A DNA stretch of 64,000 bases from Betaproteobacteria bacterium (GCA_016868375.1 VGHA01000001.1:22686-86685); one strand, 5' to 3'; counted from the stretch's first letter, positions 8,168-16,838 are shown. Numbers and translations: made by a program. Notes: generated by a model from the sequence alone, not told the origin.

Positions 8168-9610
8168 ATGGAACGTCCAAGCGCACCCAGAAAACCCCAA
8201 AAAGCGTCAGTTCGGCGCGGCCCCCGCGCCAACTCTACGCTTGTTGGGATCGCCATGATCATTGGGGCGGGCACGCTTGCTGTCTGGCGCCCCTGGGCAA
8301 CGCCACCAGCACTGATCGTGCCTGCTGACACGGAATTGACGCCAGCGCAGCAGGCCGCGGCGGCGGCCGGGCAGATACTGTCACCCAGGCTTCCCCGCGC
8401 GCCATCCAGCGAACGACCGCTTCTGATGGTGCTTCCCTTTCGGGATGCCTCGCCGCAATCCGATCAGGGCTACGTCGCCGAGGGCTTGACCGATGATCTG
8501 ATCACGGCTCTGGGACGAACCACAGGCCTCGCACTCATCGGCCGTCACACCTCATTTGCTTTTCAAGGCCGGCCTGTTGATGCCCAGGCAATCGGCCAGG
8601 AGCTGGGCGTGCGCTACCTGCTTGAGGCCAGCGCGGAGCGAAGCGCGGATCAAATCAAGCTGTCCGTGCAGCTGATTGACACGAATCAAGGCAACGCAAT
8701 CTGGTCGGACAGAATCGAGCGCCCACTGTCCGAGGTCCTGAGTGTGCTCGATGACCTCTCCGACCGCGTGACAGCGGGCATTGCGCCGAAGCTGCGTCGC
8801 CGCGAATCGCCGCGGGCGTCGCCCGCCACCGCGGAAACACTGGCAGCGCTTGATTTGATCTGGCAGGCTCGACTACGCCGATCGTCGACCGACTTCGCTG
8901 AAGCCATCGAGGTGCGTCGCACGCTTGAGCGCGCCATCGCCATCGACCCCGGACTCGCGCGAGGCTACGTTGCGCTCCACAACGTCATCAATCAAACTTT
9001 CGTTGAGCGAGGGGCCACCGCTGACCAGTGGCTCGTCACCGCTCAGCAGTTGCTCGATATCGCCGGAAAGGCCGTGTCGCTCGCGCCCTCTGACCCAAGT
9101 GCGCGCGCGGCCTACGCCGATAGCCTCACGCTGATCAGCCAGCACGGCACTGCCGTCGCGCAGATGGAGTCTGTTATCTCGGCGACCACCACCGACGCCG
9201 AACTGCTCCGCGCCGCAGCGACTGTCATGAGCCGGGCGGGCGAATTCGAACGATCCATCGGACTGATGAAGCGTGCGCTGCGACTTGACCCCATTCCGCA
9301 GCCGGGTCACCTTGCATCGCCGCTCGCCAGCACGCTCTACTTGCAGAACAACTATGCCGAGGCAGTCGAATACTCGGGGCTCTGCGTAAAACGCGCACCG
9401 ACTGACGCATTGTGCCGGCTCTGGTATGCCGCATCGCTGGCCCAGGCAGGAAAACCTGACGAGGCGCGGCAACAGGCCGCTGCGCTCCAACAACTTGGCG
9501 CAGAACGTTCGGTAAGCGACCAGGCCAGGCTGATGGCACCGGGCTATCGTGACCCAGAGCACCTGCGCCATATTGCGGAAGGTTTGCGAAAAGCAGGCCT
9601 TCCAGACTGA
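8168..9610 (+). CDS. Membrane-anchored FlgO-domain/TPR protein
   Basis: 480 aa. An N-terminal transmembrane segment (about residues 25-43, TLVGIAMIIGAGTLAV) precedes a domain like the one between the catalytic and TPR parts of many bacterial adenylate cyclase-like proteins: LLMVLPFRDASPQSDQGY, VAEGLTDDLITALGR, IGRHTSFAFQGR and QELGVRYLLEAS. The rest is TPR-like helical repeats, including LERAIAIDPGLARGYVAL, AVSLAPSDPSARAAYADSL, MKRALRLDPIPQPGHL and CVKRAPTDALCRLWYAASLAQAGK. No cyclase catalytic domain and no DNA-binding domain are present, so it probably scaffolds or senses at the membrane. It is transcribed away from the Rieske operon and ends six bases from the convergent SDR gene. Function unknown. 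Confidence 0.8.
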   Translation: MERPSAPRKPQKASVRRGPRANSTLVGIAMIIGAGTLAVWRPWATPPALIVPADTELTPAQQAAAAAGQILSPRLPRAPSSERPLLMVLPFRDASPQSDQGYVAEGLTDDLITALGRTTGLALIGRHTSFAFQGRPVDAQAIGQELGVRYLLEASAERSADQIKLSVQLIDTNQGNAIWSDRIERPLSEVLSVLDDLSDRVTAGIAPKLRRRESPRASPATAETLAALDLIWQARLRRSSTDFAEAIEVRRTLERAIAIDPGLARGYVALHNVINQTFVERGATADQWLVTAQQLLDIAGKAVSLAPSDPSARAAYADSLTLISQHGTAVAQMESVISATTTDAELLRAAATVMSRAGEFERSIGLMKRALRLDPIPQPGHLASPLASTLYLQNNYAEAVEYSGLCVKRAPTDALCRLWYAASLAQAGKPDEARQQAAALQQLGAERSVSDQARLMAPGYRDPEHLRHIAEGLRKAGLPD

Positions 9611-9615
9611 CGGGC

Positions 9616-10362
9616 TCAGTCGAGCACCAGCGCGCCACTGGTGTTGAATACCTCGCCGCTGACGGCGCCGCAATCATCGGAAAGCAGAAACGCAACCTGC
9701 GCGGCAACCTGCTGCGCAGTACTGAATCGACCCAGCGGAATTGTCTTCAGCAGGCGCGCACGCCCCGAGGGCCCCAGGCGATCCAGCATCACCGTATCCA
9801 CCGGACCCGGGGCGATACAGTTCACGCGCACGCCGGCGCCAGCCCAGTCACGCGCAAGAAAACGCGCGAGGTTGAGGATTCCTGCTTTCGCCACGGCGTA
9901 GGCCGCGCCCGACACCGCACTGCCGCCGGTCCGCCCGTTGGTTGACGAGAACAACACCGCCGCACCAAGTGCTTGAGCAAGGTGCGGTGCAGCCTCCCGA
10001 CAGAACAGGAATGCAGAGTCGAGATTGACCGCCATCTGTGAGCGCCACATGTCAAGTGAGCAGTGGTCAATGCCTCCGCTGCCCACCTTTCCCACCGTGT
10101 GCACCAGCCAATCGATACGCCCGAAATGCTCGACGGTCCGTGCGACCGCATGAACCACGTCGCTTTCGCAGGTGACATCGCCCGATAGCGGCAAGAATCG
10201 CCCAGTGGTGCGTGCCTTGAGCCGAGAGGGCATATCGAAGGCGGCCACGCGTGCGCCGTTCGCGCGAAGACGTGACACGACCGCCTGGCCAATCCCCCCG
10301 GCTGCTCCGGTATCCAACGTAACCTTGGAAGGACCGTTTTCCTTGACGCCTTGGGCGGGCAC
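9616..10362 (-). CDS. Short-chain dehydrogenase/reductase
   Basis: 248 aa classical SDR using NAD(P). The cofactor motif TGAAGGIG is at residues 18-25, and the catalytic Ser lies in VLFSSTNG with Y155-x3-K159 in YAVAKAG. The C-terminal FLLSDDCGAVSGEVFNTSGAL is typical of the FabG-like branch. The usual NNAG after beta-4 is replaced by HTVGK, a mild divergence. It starts with GTG, three bases after the stop of the di-metal enzyme gene, so the two are almost certainly co-translated. Likely role is oxidation or reduction of an alcohol/ketone handled by that enzyme; the substrate is unknown. Confidence 0.9.
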   Translation of the reverse strand: MPAQGVKENGPSKVTLDTGAAGGIGQAVVSRLRANGARVAAFDMPSRLKARTTGRFLPLSGDVTCESDVVHAVARTVEHFGRIDWLVHTVGKVGSGGIDHCSLDMWRSQMAVNLDSAFLFCREAAPHLAQALGAAVLFSSTNGRTGGSAVSGAAYAVAKAGILNLARFLARDWAGAGVRVNCIAPGPVDTVMLDRLGPSGRARLLKTIPLGRFSTAQQVAAQVAFLLSDDCGAVSGEVFNTSGALVLD

Positions 10363-10365
10363 GGA

Positions 10366-11097
10366 TCAAGCCGCCTTGTTGGACTTCCAGGCGCCCGTCT
10401 CGATGGCGCCCCAGATACCATCGAGCATGGCCAGACGCTGCCTGGCAGAGGCGGCGACCGCGGCGATGGCCTTGCGCTGCAGCGCGGGCGTGTGCGCATA
10501 ACGATAGGTGATTTCCAGCCCCTCGCCCTCGTGGTGGGTATCGTTCTCGATGTGCACATGGAAAAACTCGAGATCCTCGTCGGTCATCCCCATCGACCGA
10601 CATGCCTCGACGTAGCGCGGATACAGCGTGGGCGTCTGCCCCTCCAACGCAACCATGATTCCCGCAGCAGCTTCAGCAAGCTCGCGAAACGCAACCAGCT
10701 CGTAAATCCAGCTGCGCATCGCACGGGTGCCCGGAAGAATGTCGCCGCGATCAGCGGCCTCGCGAACACGCTTCGGCGACACGCCGCACGCCTGCGCAAA
10801 CCGAAGCAGCAGATCAGGGTGACGTTTACCGGGCTGATCAGGAACCTCTTCGCCGATCAGGTTCTCGAGCATGTGTCGACGCGCATCGAGATCGGGCAGC
10901 CGGCAGAAAAAGTGACCGAACTGCTGCGGAATGAGCTCGATGTAGTAGTAGTGCTGCATCGCCCAGAAGCCCAGCTGTGCGCGGGTCAGTTCGCCGTTGG
11001 CCCAGGCCAATGAGAACGGGTGGCCCTTGGAATGGCGCTGCGTCCGGGCGGCAATCAGCGCCTCGCCGAAGGCCTTGCGGTTCATCATTTTTTCCAT
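10366..11097 (-). CDS. Haem-oxygenase-fold di-metal oxidase-like protein (CADD/PqqC/TenA superfamily)
   Basis: 243 aa all-alpha protein of the iron-containing redox enzyme family. The C-terminal H182-x3-D186-x2-H189 in HIENDTHH matches the ligand triad of CADD-type haem-oxygenase-like di-iron enzymes. The other expected ligands are present as E83/E84 (LIGEEV), H93 and E152 (ALEGQTP). Such enzymes catalyse oxygen-dependent C-C, C-N or N-oxygenation chemistry, and TenA-type thiaminase cysteines are not seen. The ATG start has AAGGA upstream. It is flanked by a Bug receptor upstream and an SDR downstream in one operon, which suggests a catabolic or tailoring role on an imported acid. The exact reaction is unknown. 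Confidence 0.82.
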   Translation of the reverse strand: MEKMMNRKAFGEALIAARTQRHSKGHPFSLAWANGELTRAQLGFWAMQHYYYIELIPQQFGHFFCRLPDLDARRHMLENLIGEEVPDQPGKRHPDLLLRFAQACGVSPKRVREAADRGDILPGTRAMRSWIYELVAFRELAEAAAGIMVALEGQTPTLYPRYVEACRSMGMTDEDLEFFHVHIENDTHHEGEGLEITYRYAHTPALQRKAIAAVAASARQRLAMLDGIWGAIETGAWKSNKAA

Positions 11098-11138
11098 CAG
11101 CAGATCCTTATTGGATTGGCAGATCGGGCTGCAGGCAC

Positions 11139-12110
11139 TTAGCGGACCTGGCTTCCGAGGCGCTTCACGATCTCGCCGTAGCGACGATGGTCGGTTGCGA
11201 TCTGGCGCGCCATTTCATCGGGCGTGGATGTGACGATGTGTGCATCCTGCCCGCCTACTGAGGCGGTTACCTCAGGCGAGCGCGCCGCGCGCACCAGTTC
11301 GGCATTGAGGCGCTGGACGATCGCGTCCGGCACCTTGACGGGAACAAAGAAGCCGAACCACTGATCGTACTCGACATCGCGAATGCCCAGTTCGGCCAGC
11401 GTTGGCACGTCTGGCAACATCGATGAGCGCTTCGGGCCGGCATAAGCCAGTGCCTTCAGCCGCCCCTCTTTCAAAAACGCCTGCGCGGAAATGTAGGACG
11501 AAAACAGCACATCGATTCGTCCGCCCACAGTTTCGGTAACCGCCTGCGCAGCACCCTTCATTGGCACATGCACCATGGGTGCGCCCGTGACCCGTTGCAG
11601 CATCTCGCCCAGAAAATGCCCCGCCGTGCCCGTGCCTTGCGACGCAAAGGTCAGTCCTCCCTGCCGGGACTTGGCGAGCGCGATCAGTTCTTTGACGTTA
11701 TTGGCTGGCAGCGATGCGGGCACCACCAGAATGCTGTGGAAGGAAAAAAACGAGGTTACCGGACGGAAGTCGCGGTTGGCATCGAACGCAACCTGCACGT
11801 TCAGATGCGGATCAATCGCATGCGTGCCCACATGACCAACAAACACCGAATAGCCATCGGCAGGCTGCGCAAGCACCGCCTGCGCCGCAATCGCACCGGC
11901 TGCACCGGGCCGGTTCTGAACAACCACTGGCTGCCCAGTGTTTTCGGAGAGCTTTTGCGTGATCAGACGGGCAACCCGATCCGTTGAGCCCCCAGGCGGG
12001 AACGGGACGAACACCGTAATCGCCTTAGCGGGAAACGCCGCGTCGGCAAACGACAAGGGCGCAATCAGGCACCCTATCAAGGCCAGAGTCCATTTAAGCG
12101 CTCGCGACAC
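11139..12110 (-). CDS. Bug/TctC-family periplasmic binding protein
   Basis: 323 aa from a GTG start preceded by AGGGAG. This start leaves a normal signal peptide (VSRALKWTLALIGCLIAPLSF then ADAAFPAK), whereas the ORF-track start adds 32 residues with no signal-like character. Family hallmarks are VFVPFPPGGSTDRVARL, VVQNRPGAAGAIAA, QPADGYSVFVGHVGTHAI, and the central GGRIDVLFS. These proteins bind carboxylates and amides for TctAB-type transporters, but no TctA or TctB is present in the window. It is the first gene of an operon with the di-metal enzyme and the SDR, so its ligand may be their substrate. Confidence 0.92.
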   Translation of the reverse strand: MSRALKWTLALIGCLIAPLSFADAAFPAKAITVFVPFPPGGSTDRVARLITQKLSENTGQPVVVQNRPGAAGAIAAQAVLAQPADGYSVFVGHVGTHAIDPHLNVQVAFDANRDFRPVTSFFSFHSILVVPASLPANNVKELIALAKSRQGGLTFASQGTGTAGHFLGEMLQRVTGAPMVHVPMKGAAQAVTETVGGRIDVLFSSYISAQAFLKEGRLKALAYAGPKRSSMLPDVPTLAELGIRDVEYDQWFGFFVPVKVPDAIVQRLNAELVRAARSPEVTASVGGQDAHIVTSTPDEMARQIATDHRRYGEIVKRLGSQVR

Positions 12111-12352
12111 GGAACATCTCCCTGGTTCAGCCCCCTCTGCAGAGGCGGCGTGGTCGGTTAACGGTTCACTTCTAAGGTGATTGAAGGTTTGATGGTAGCC
12201 GAGCACACCGTCGTTCGGCCAGATCTGATTTCATCGCAGCGGCATCAGCCAACCTGAGACCACGCGCGCGGGGGCGCGCCGGCGAAACGCTGCCACCGCA
12301 TCACCAGACAAGCCGCTAGACTTTCCACAATTTCCGCAGCCGGGAGGCCTTT
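12111..12352. promoter_or_regulatory. Divergent intergenic region between two Bug receptor genes
   Basis: This 242-base region separates two divergent receptor genes and must carry the promoters of both operons. Ribosome binding sites are visible at each end: AGGGAG for the minus gene and GGGAGG for the plus gene. No convincing operator, riboswitch or paired promoter hexamers were recognised by eye. Confidence 0.35.
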
Positions 12353-13327
12353 GTGATCAATCAAACCCGTCGTCAATTGGTGGTCGGTTCCGCGACCGCG
12401 CTGGCCAGTCCAACGCTTCTTGCGCAGGCCTATCCGAGCCGGCCGGTACGAATCATCGTGCCGACCACACCGGGAGGCGGTTACGACAATCTGGGCCGCT
12501 GGGTATCGGAGAAGCTGTCGTCCGAACTCGGGGTGGGCGTCGTGATTGAGAACCGCACCGGGGGCGGTACGCTGGTCGGAACCCAGGTTGCGGCCGCAGC
12601 AACCCCTGACGGCTACACACTGGTGGTGGGCGGCCTCGCGAACATGGCCCTCAATGGCGGGCTTTATAAAAATCCGCAATACGACGCGGCAAATGATTTC
12701 GTGCCGATCGCACTGGTTGCAAGCTTCAGTTATTGCCTTGTTGCACGCCGTGATCTGCCGCAAAACACACTGCCTGAACTGCTTGCCTATGCCAGGGCGA
12801 ATCCCGGCAAGCTCAACATGGCCACTGGCGGTACCGGCTCGGGCCAACATGTGGCTGCCGTGATGCTTCGGCGGCTCGCCAATATTCAGATGGTTGAAAT
12901 TCCATACAAGGGCGCGCAGGCCGCTTACACCGATCTGGTGGGCGGCCGGGTCGACCTGTTCTTCGACAACACCACCACCGCGCAACCCCTGATTGAGGCT
13001 GGCCGGATCAAAGCCATCGCCACCTCCGGCACACGGCGGGATGCGTCGCTGCCCAACGTGCCCACCGCCACCGAGGCGGGTCTTGATGGCCTGGTGCTGG
13101 AAAGCTGGCTCGGCATATTTGCGCCCTCGCGCACACCGGCTCCGGTGGTATCGCGGCTACGCGATGCGATGGCCAGGGTGTCGGCTGCACCCGACCTGCG
13201 AAAGCGACTCGAGGACGGCGGCTGGAGGATGCTAGACCTCGACCCTGCCAGCACCGAACGCTTCGTGCGGGCCGAGGCGCAGCGCTGGCCGAAGTTCCTG
13301 CGGGAAGCGGGGATCAGCGGTGAATGA
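12353..13327 (+). CDS. Bug/TctC-family periplasmic binding protein
   Basis: 324 aa. GTG start with GGGAGG six to seven bases upstream. The N-terminal RRQLVVGSATALASPTLLAQA resembles a short signal peptide with a twin-arginine-like RR. Diagnostic segments are RIIVPTTPGGGYDNLGRW, VIENRTGGGTLVGTQ, TPDGYTLVVGG, IPYKGAQAAYTDLVGGRVDLFFD and a C-terminal APSRTPAPVVSRL. Periplasmic receptor for an organic acid; no cognate TctAB in the window. It overlaps the next gene by eight bases, so the receptor and the NTF2-like protein are probably made together. Confidence 0.92.
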   Translation: MINQTRRQLVVGSATALASPTLLAQAYPSRPVRIIVPTTPGGGYDNLGRWVSEKLSSELGVGVVIENRTGGGTLVGTQVAAAATPDGYTLVVGGLANMALNGGLYKNPQYDAANDFVPIALVASFSYCLVARRDLPQNTLPELLAYARANPGKLNMATGGTGSGQHVAAVMLRRLANIQMVEIPYKGAQAAYTDLVGGRVDLFFDNTTTAQPLIEAGRIKAIATSGTRRDASLPNVPTATEAGLDGLVLESWLGIFAPSRTPAPVVSRLRDAMARVSAAPDLRKRLEDGGWRMLDLDPASTERFVRAEAQRWPKFLREAGISGE

Positions 13328-13910
13328 CCACGTGCTTGAGATCGAACGCCTGATGCGCTGCTGGGCGCTCTGGCGCGACACCCGCCAGTGGGACCTGCTT
13401 CGAACCTGCTATGTGCCCGGCGCCCGGGTTCGTACCACCTGGCTGGAGGGCTCGGCCGAAGCGTTCATTGCCGCATCGATTCAATCCGCGGCCAATTCAA
13501 AGGCACCGCTTGCTCAGCACGCCCTCGGTGGAACCACCGTGCGCCTGAACGGCGACCGAGCGCTTGCTGAGACGCGGATGGTTCTGCTGCTTCGCGCGGT
13601 CATCGATGGCACCGAGGTGGACATCACCGCCTGGGGCAGGTTCTTTGACCGCTGTGTACGCGCTGACGATCAATGGCGGATCGCACAACGCGACCCAATC
13701 CATGAGAAGGATCGCCTCGACCCGGTCGATCCAAGCGCAACGCTTTTACTGGACCCGGTCCGACTGGCCTCGCTGCCCAGGGCATACCGGCACATTACCT
13801 ATGTGCAGTCGCTGGGCGGCGCCCGCATTACGCCGGATCTGGTCGAACACAACTCGCCCGCACAGGCAGCCCTGTATGAGGCTGGGGAGGCCTGGCTACG
13901 CGAGGGCTGA
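13320..13910 (+). CDS. Nuclear transport factor 2-like (SnoaL-type) protein
   Basis: 196 aa. A single NTF2-like domain with the typical N-terminal helix LEIERLMRCWALWRDTRQWDLLRTCYVPGARV and the later strand ITAWGRFFDRCVRADDQWRI, a common signature of SnoaL-4/hydroxylase-small-subunit-like proteins. A C-terminal extension of about 60 residues has no recognised domain. The start is GTG at 13320, inside the end of the preceding receptor gene; the nearby ATG at 13324 is out of frame. Proteins of this fold act as isomerases, hydrolases, dehydratases or small subunits, and nothing here fixes the reaction. Confidence 0.78.
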   Translation: MNDHVLEIERLMRCWALWRDTRQWDLLRTCYVPGARVRTTWLEGSAEAFIAASIQSAANSKAPLAQHALGGTTVRLNGDRALAETRMVLLLRAVIDGTEVDITAWGRFFDRCVRADDQWRIAQRDPIHEKDRLDPVDPSATLLLDPVRLASLPRAYRHITYVQSLGGARITPDLVEHNSPAQAALYEAGEAWLREG

Positions 13911-13918
13911 GCCTTGAG

Positions 13919-14683
13919 TCAGGCGATGTAGCGGCGGCGAAGCGAGTCTGCAGCCGACGCCAGTAACGAAGCGTCCGATCCCACCGCAACGAACTGACCG
14001 CCAAGCTCGAGAATGCGACGCGCGTCAGGCTCGCTGGACGTGAGAAAGCCCGGCGCGCACCCCGCCGCTCTGATCCGACGAATTGCCTCCTCGATGTGCG
14101 GCCACACCTCGGGATGATGCCGTTCACCGACATGGCCGAATGATGCGTGGAGATCAGCCGGGCCCACGAACAGTCCGTCGACGCCATCAACCGCGGCAAT
14201 CTCCTCGATCTGCTCGAGCGACTGCACGGTTTCCACCTGCAGCAGGATGCAAAGTTCCTGCTCCACCCTCTGCGGGTAGTCAGCGATTCGCCCCCAGCGG
14301 GTGGCACGCGTCGTGCCGCCCACCCCGCGTATGCCCTTAGGCGGGTAACGCATCGCGGCCACGGCGGCCCGGGCCTGCTCGGCATTTTCGATCATTGGAA
14401 TGAGGACTGACTGCGCGCCAATATCGAGGACACGCTTGAGCATGACGGGATCGTTCCAGGGCACCCGAACCACCGAGTGCGTCCGGTAGGGAGCAGCCGC
14501 CTGAAGTTGGCCAAATAGCGACTCGAGATCGTTGGGGGAATGCTCCATATCGAGAAGCATCCAGTCGAACCCCGCCCCCGCAAGAAGTTCGACGGTGAGA
14601 TTCGATGACAGCGTGGCCCACAGTCCGATCTGCTGCTGGCCTGCGGCAAGTGCATGCTTGAAGGTATTACGAGGAAGATCCAT
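13919..14683 (-). CDS. HpcH/HpaI-family class II aldolase
   Basis: 254 aa (MDLPRNTFKHAL). The family catalyses metal-dependent retro-aldol cleavage of 2-oxo acids such as 4-hydroxy-2-oxoheptanedioate or 2-dehydro-3-deoxyglucarate. Typical segments are IGLWATLSSNLTVELLAGAGFDWMLLDMEHSPND, VVRVPWNDPVMLKRVLDIGAQSVLIPMIENAEQA, YPPKGIRGVGG, and VDGLFVGPADLHASFG, with the metal-binding Glu in LLQVETVQSLEQI. The start at 14683 is an ATG; the ORF-track start is a TTG. It leads a minus-strand run after VOC and Bug-receptor genes, consistent with a terminal lyase giving pyruvate plus an aldehyde. The true substrate is unknown. Confidence 0.92.
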   Translation of the reverse strand: MDLPRNTFKHALAAGQQQIGLWATLSSNLTVELLAGAGFDWMLLDMEHSPNDLESLFGQLQAAAPYRTHSVVRVPWNDPVMLKRVLDIGAQSVLIPMIENAEQARAAVAAMRYPPKGIRGVGGTTRATRWGRIADYPQRVEQELCILLQVETVQSLEQIEEIAAVDGVDGLFVGPADLHASFGHVGERHHPEVWPHIEEAIRRIRAAGCAPGFLTSSEPDARRILELGGQFVAVGSDASLLASAADSLRRRYIA

Positions 14684-14716
14684 CAACCGCTCCAGTGGGG
14701 ATGACTGCGCCGGGCC

Positions 14717-15136
14717 TTATTTTTTGTCTTCGTATTCACGCGTACCTGGCCACGGCGCATCAGCCACATCGAACACCATGCCCTCATAGCCACGGAACTT
14801 ATCGGGCCGCCGGTACTTGCCATCGTCAACCGGAGTCAGCTCCATCTCGTCGATGTACTGCTCGCCACCGTTGGCAAACACCCGGTCAACCACGTCATCG
14901 GCCTCGTCGGTGTATACGCCGAAATGGTGCAGGCCCACGTAGTCCATCCCCTTGCCAAGCTGGTCGGTCTTGAACTTCAAAAGCACGATGTTGATGGACC
15001 CATCGGTCACCATGTAGCCACGCGCACGCTCGTTGTCGAGTGCCTTAAGCTTTTTGAAACCGAATGTGTTCGAATAAAACTCAAGCGCCTTATCCGGGTC
15101 TTGGGTAGCGATTGCGATATGGCGAATCTTGGCCAT
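14717..15136 (-). CDS. VOC family protein
   Basis: 139 aa glyoxalase/dioxygenase-fold protein. Repeats begin IRHIAIATQDPDKALEFYSNTFGFKKL and YVGLHHFGVYTDEADDVV, with candidate metal ligands in RHIAI, HHFGV and the late FDVADAPW region. It starts with ATG at 15136 and sits in a minus-strand run with the HpaI-type aldolase and a Bug receptor. It is a diverged relative of the VOC gene in the first operon, sharing the RHIAI and FYxxTFG segments. The reaction is not assignable; an isomerase or lyase step in the same catabolic route is likely. Confidence 0.85.
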   Translation of the reverse strand: MAKIRHIAIATQDPDKALEFYSNTFGFKKLKALDNERARGYMVTDGSINIVLLKFKTDQLGKGMDYVGLHHFGVYTDEADDVVDRVFANGGEQYIDEMELTPVDDGKYRRPDKFRGYEGMVFDVADAPWPGTREYEDKK

Positions 15137-15164
15137 GGGTTGTCCTTGGGAGCGATGTCAGGTC

Positions 15165-16130
15165 TCAGTCAAGCTTGATGCCCGCGGCGCGAATCACTTC
15201 GCCAATCCGCGTCATTTCCTTGGCGATGAACGCCTCGAAGTCGGCCGCCGAGCCCGGACGCACTTCGTTGCCCTGGTCGATCAGCTGCTGGCGGAAGGCC
15301 GGGTCGGCGAGGATGGACACCAGCGTGCGATTCAGCCGCTCGACCCGCTCACGCGGCATGCCCGCGGGGCCAAACAGGCCGAGCCAGGTGGTCATTTCAA
15401 AATCCGGCAGCGTCGCGGCGATGGGCGGGACACCCGGAAGCGCAGGCTGCGCATCCCGGCTGGCAACACCGATTGCTTTCAGCTTGCCCGACTTGAGCAG
15501 CGACATTGCGGTAATCGGTACATCAAAGTAAGCGTCAAGCCGGCCGCCGATCAGGTCGGGGGCGATCTGCGCCGTGCCCTTGTATGGCACGTGATTCAGG
15601 GCCACCTTGCCCTGCGTGGACAGCAGAACCAGCGACAGATGCGACGCCGACCCATTTCCTGCCGATCCGAAATTAAGCGGCACGGCGCTTGCCCGGGCTG
15701 CAGCCAGCACGTCGGCGACCGTGTTGGCAGGGCTGGCCGCTGACACCACCAGCAGCATCGGCGATGCCGCGATCAACCCAATCGGCTGAAAAGCCTTCGC
15801 GATATTGATGGGCAGCTTGGTATACAGATGGGCATTGACCACCTGGGTACTGGTATTGCCCAGCAGCAGGGTATGGCCATCGGGCTTCACGCCTGCGACA
15901 AACTGCTGCGCGATGGTGCCGTTGGCTCCCGCACGGTTCTCAACGATCACCGGTTGCTTGAAGGCGGCTTCCATCCTTGCACCAACCAGACGCGCCAGCA
16001 CATCGGCAATGCCGCCTGCCGCATAGGGCACCACAATTCGGATGCCCTCTGCAGGATAGTTGTCGGCGCGGGCAACTGGCGCTGCGAAAGCCATTGCGAC
16101 GGCCATCAGGGGTACGAGCAGTTTACGCAT
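15165..16130 (-). CDS. Bug/TctC-family periplasmic binding protein
   Basis: 321 aa with a signal peptide cleaved near PVARADNYP. Characteristic segments are GIRIVVPYAAGGIADVLARLVG, PVIVENRAGANGTIAQQFVA, GHTLLLGNTSTQVV, and HVPYKGTAQIAPDLIGGRLDAYFD. It is predicted to bind a carboxylate in the periplasm. It is upstream of, and co-directional with, VOC and HpaI-type aldolase genes and may open that operon. No TctA/TctB partner is present. Confidence 0.93.
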   Translation of the reverse strand: MRKLLVPLMAVAMAFAAPVARADNYPAEGIRIVVPYAAGGIADVLARLVGARMEAAFKQPVIVENRAGANGTIAQQFVAGVKPDGHTLLLGNTSTQVVNAHLYTKLPINIAKAFQPIGLIAASPMLLVVSAASPANTVADVLAAARASAVPLNFGSAGNGSASHLSLVLLSTQGKVALNHVPYKGTAQIAPDLIGGRLDAYFDVPITAMSLLKSGKLKAIGVASRDAQPALPGVPPIAATLPDFEMTTWLGLFGPAGMPRERVERLNRTLVSILADPAFRQQLIDQGNEVRPGSAADFEAFIAKEMTRIGEVIRAAGIKLD

Positions 16131-16274
16131 CCTTCACTCCGTGTTGGGCCCTCAAGGATGCCCAGCTTACCTGTCGGAAGATATGAAACCCGGCCGCATC
16201 GTCGCGCTGCTAGATCGCGGGTGTCAAGCCCAACACGTTGCTAGAATCGAAACACACCCTATGGAGGAGACATC

Positions 16275-16838
16275 GTGAGCACCGACCGCTTTCCGGCACT
16301 ACCCGACGATCAGATGACAGCGCGCCAAAAAGAGGTCGCAGCAAAAATTTCTGGCGGGCCGCGTGGCGGAATTCGCGGACCGTTCATCGCGCTGCTCCAC
16401 AACCCTGAACTCACCGACGTGCTGGAACAGGTTGGCGAGTATCTGCGCTTTCGCTCCACCATTTCACCGGCGCTGATCGAGCTTGCCATCCTGCTGGTGG
16501 CGCGCTACTGGACCTGCCAGTACGAGTGGTTTGCACACGAGCGGATCGCCCGCACCAAAACCGACCTGCCCGACGGAATCATCCGCGCCATTCAGCGCAA
16601 CGAAATTCCGCACGACATGACCGATCAACAGCGAATCGTTCATGACTTCGTGATCGGCACATTCCGTTGTGGTGCCGCACCAGGTCCGGTGTACGACGAA
16701 GCGAAGGCGGCGTTCGGGCACGCGGGCGTACTTGATCTGGTTGCGTTATGCGGTTACTACACCACGATCGCGTTCGTATTGAACACCGGACAGATCATGC
16801 CCCCCAACGGCGCACGGCCGCTGCGCGAAGCGCCGTAG
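16275..16838 (+). CDS. Carboxymuconolactone decarboxylase-like protein
   Basis: 187 aa AhpD/CMD-fold protein. The core helix pair ALIELAILLVARYWTCQYEWFAHERIA carries the YEWxxH motif of the gamma-carboxymuconolactone decarboxylase branch rather than the CxxC redox centre of AhpD, so a decarboxylase/lactonase-like role is more likely than a peroxidase role. A GTG start at 16275 is preceded by GGAGGA. It is transcribed away from the Bug/VOC/aldolase run and toward the FAH gene, so it has its own promoter in the 144 bases upstream. Substrate unknown. Confidence 0.85.
   Translation: MSTDRFPALPDDQMTARQKEVAAKISGGPRGGIRGPFIALLHNPELTDVLEQVGEYLRFRSTISPALIELAILLVARYWTCQYEWFAHERIARTKTDLPDGIIRAIQRNEIPHDMTDQQRIVHDFVIGTFRCGAAPGPVYDEAKAAFGHAGVLDLVALCGYYTTIAFVLNTGQIMPPNGARPLREAP

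Noticed and set aside
8873-9673. 266-codon minus-strand ORF opposite the TPR gene
   Set aside because: Runs antisense through the TPR gene and across its end; no recognisable protein features.
10366-11097. Call as TenA thiaminase II
   Set aside because: The HxxxDxxH ligand set matches the di-metal branch, and no thiamin genes are nearby.
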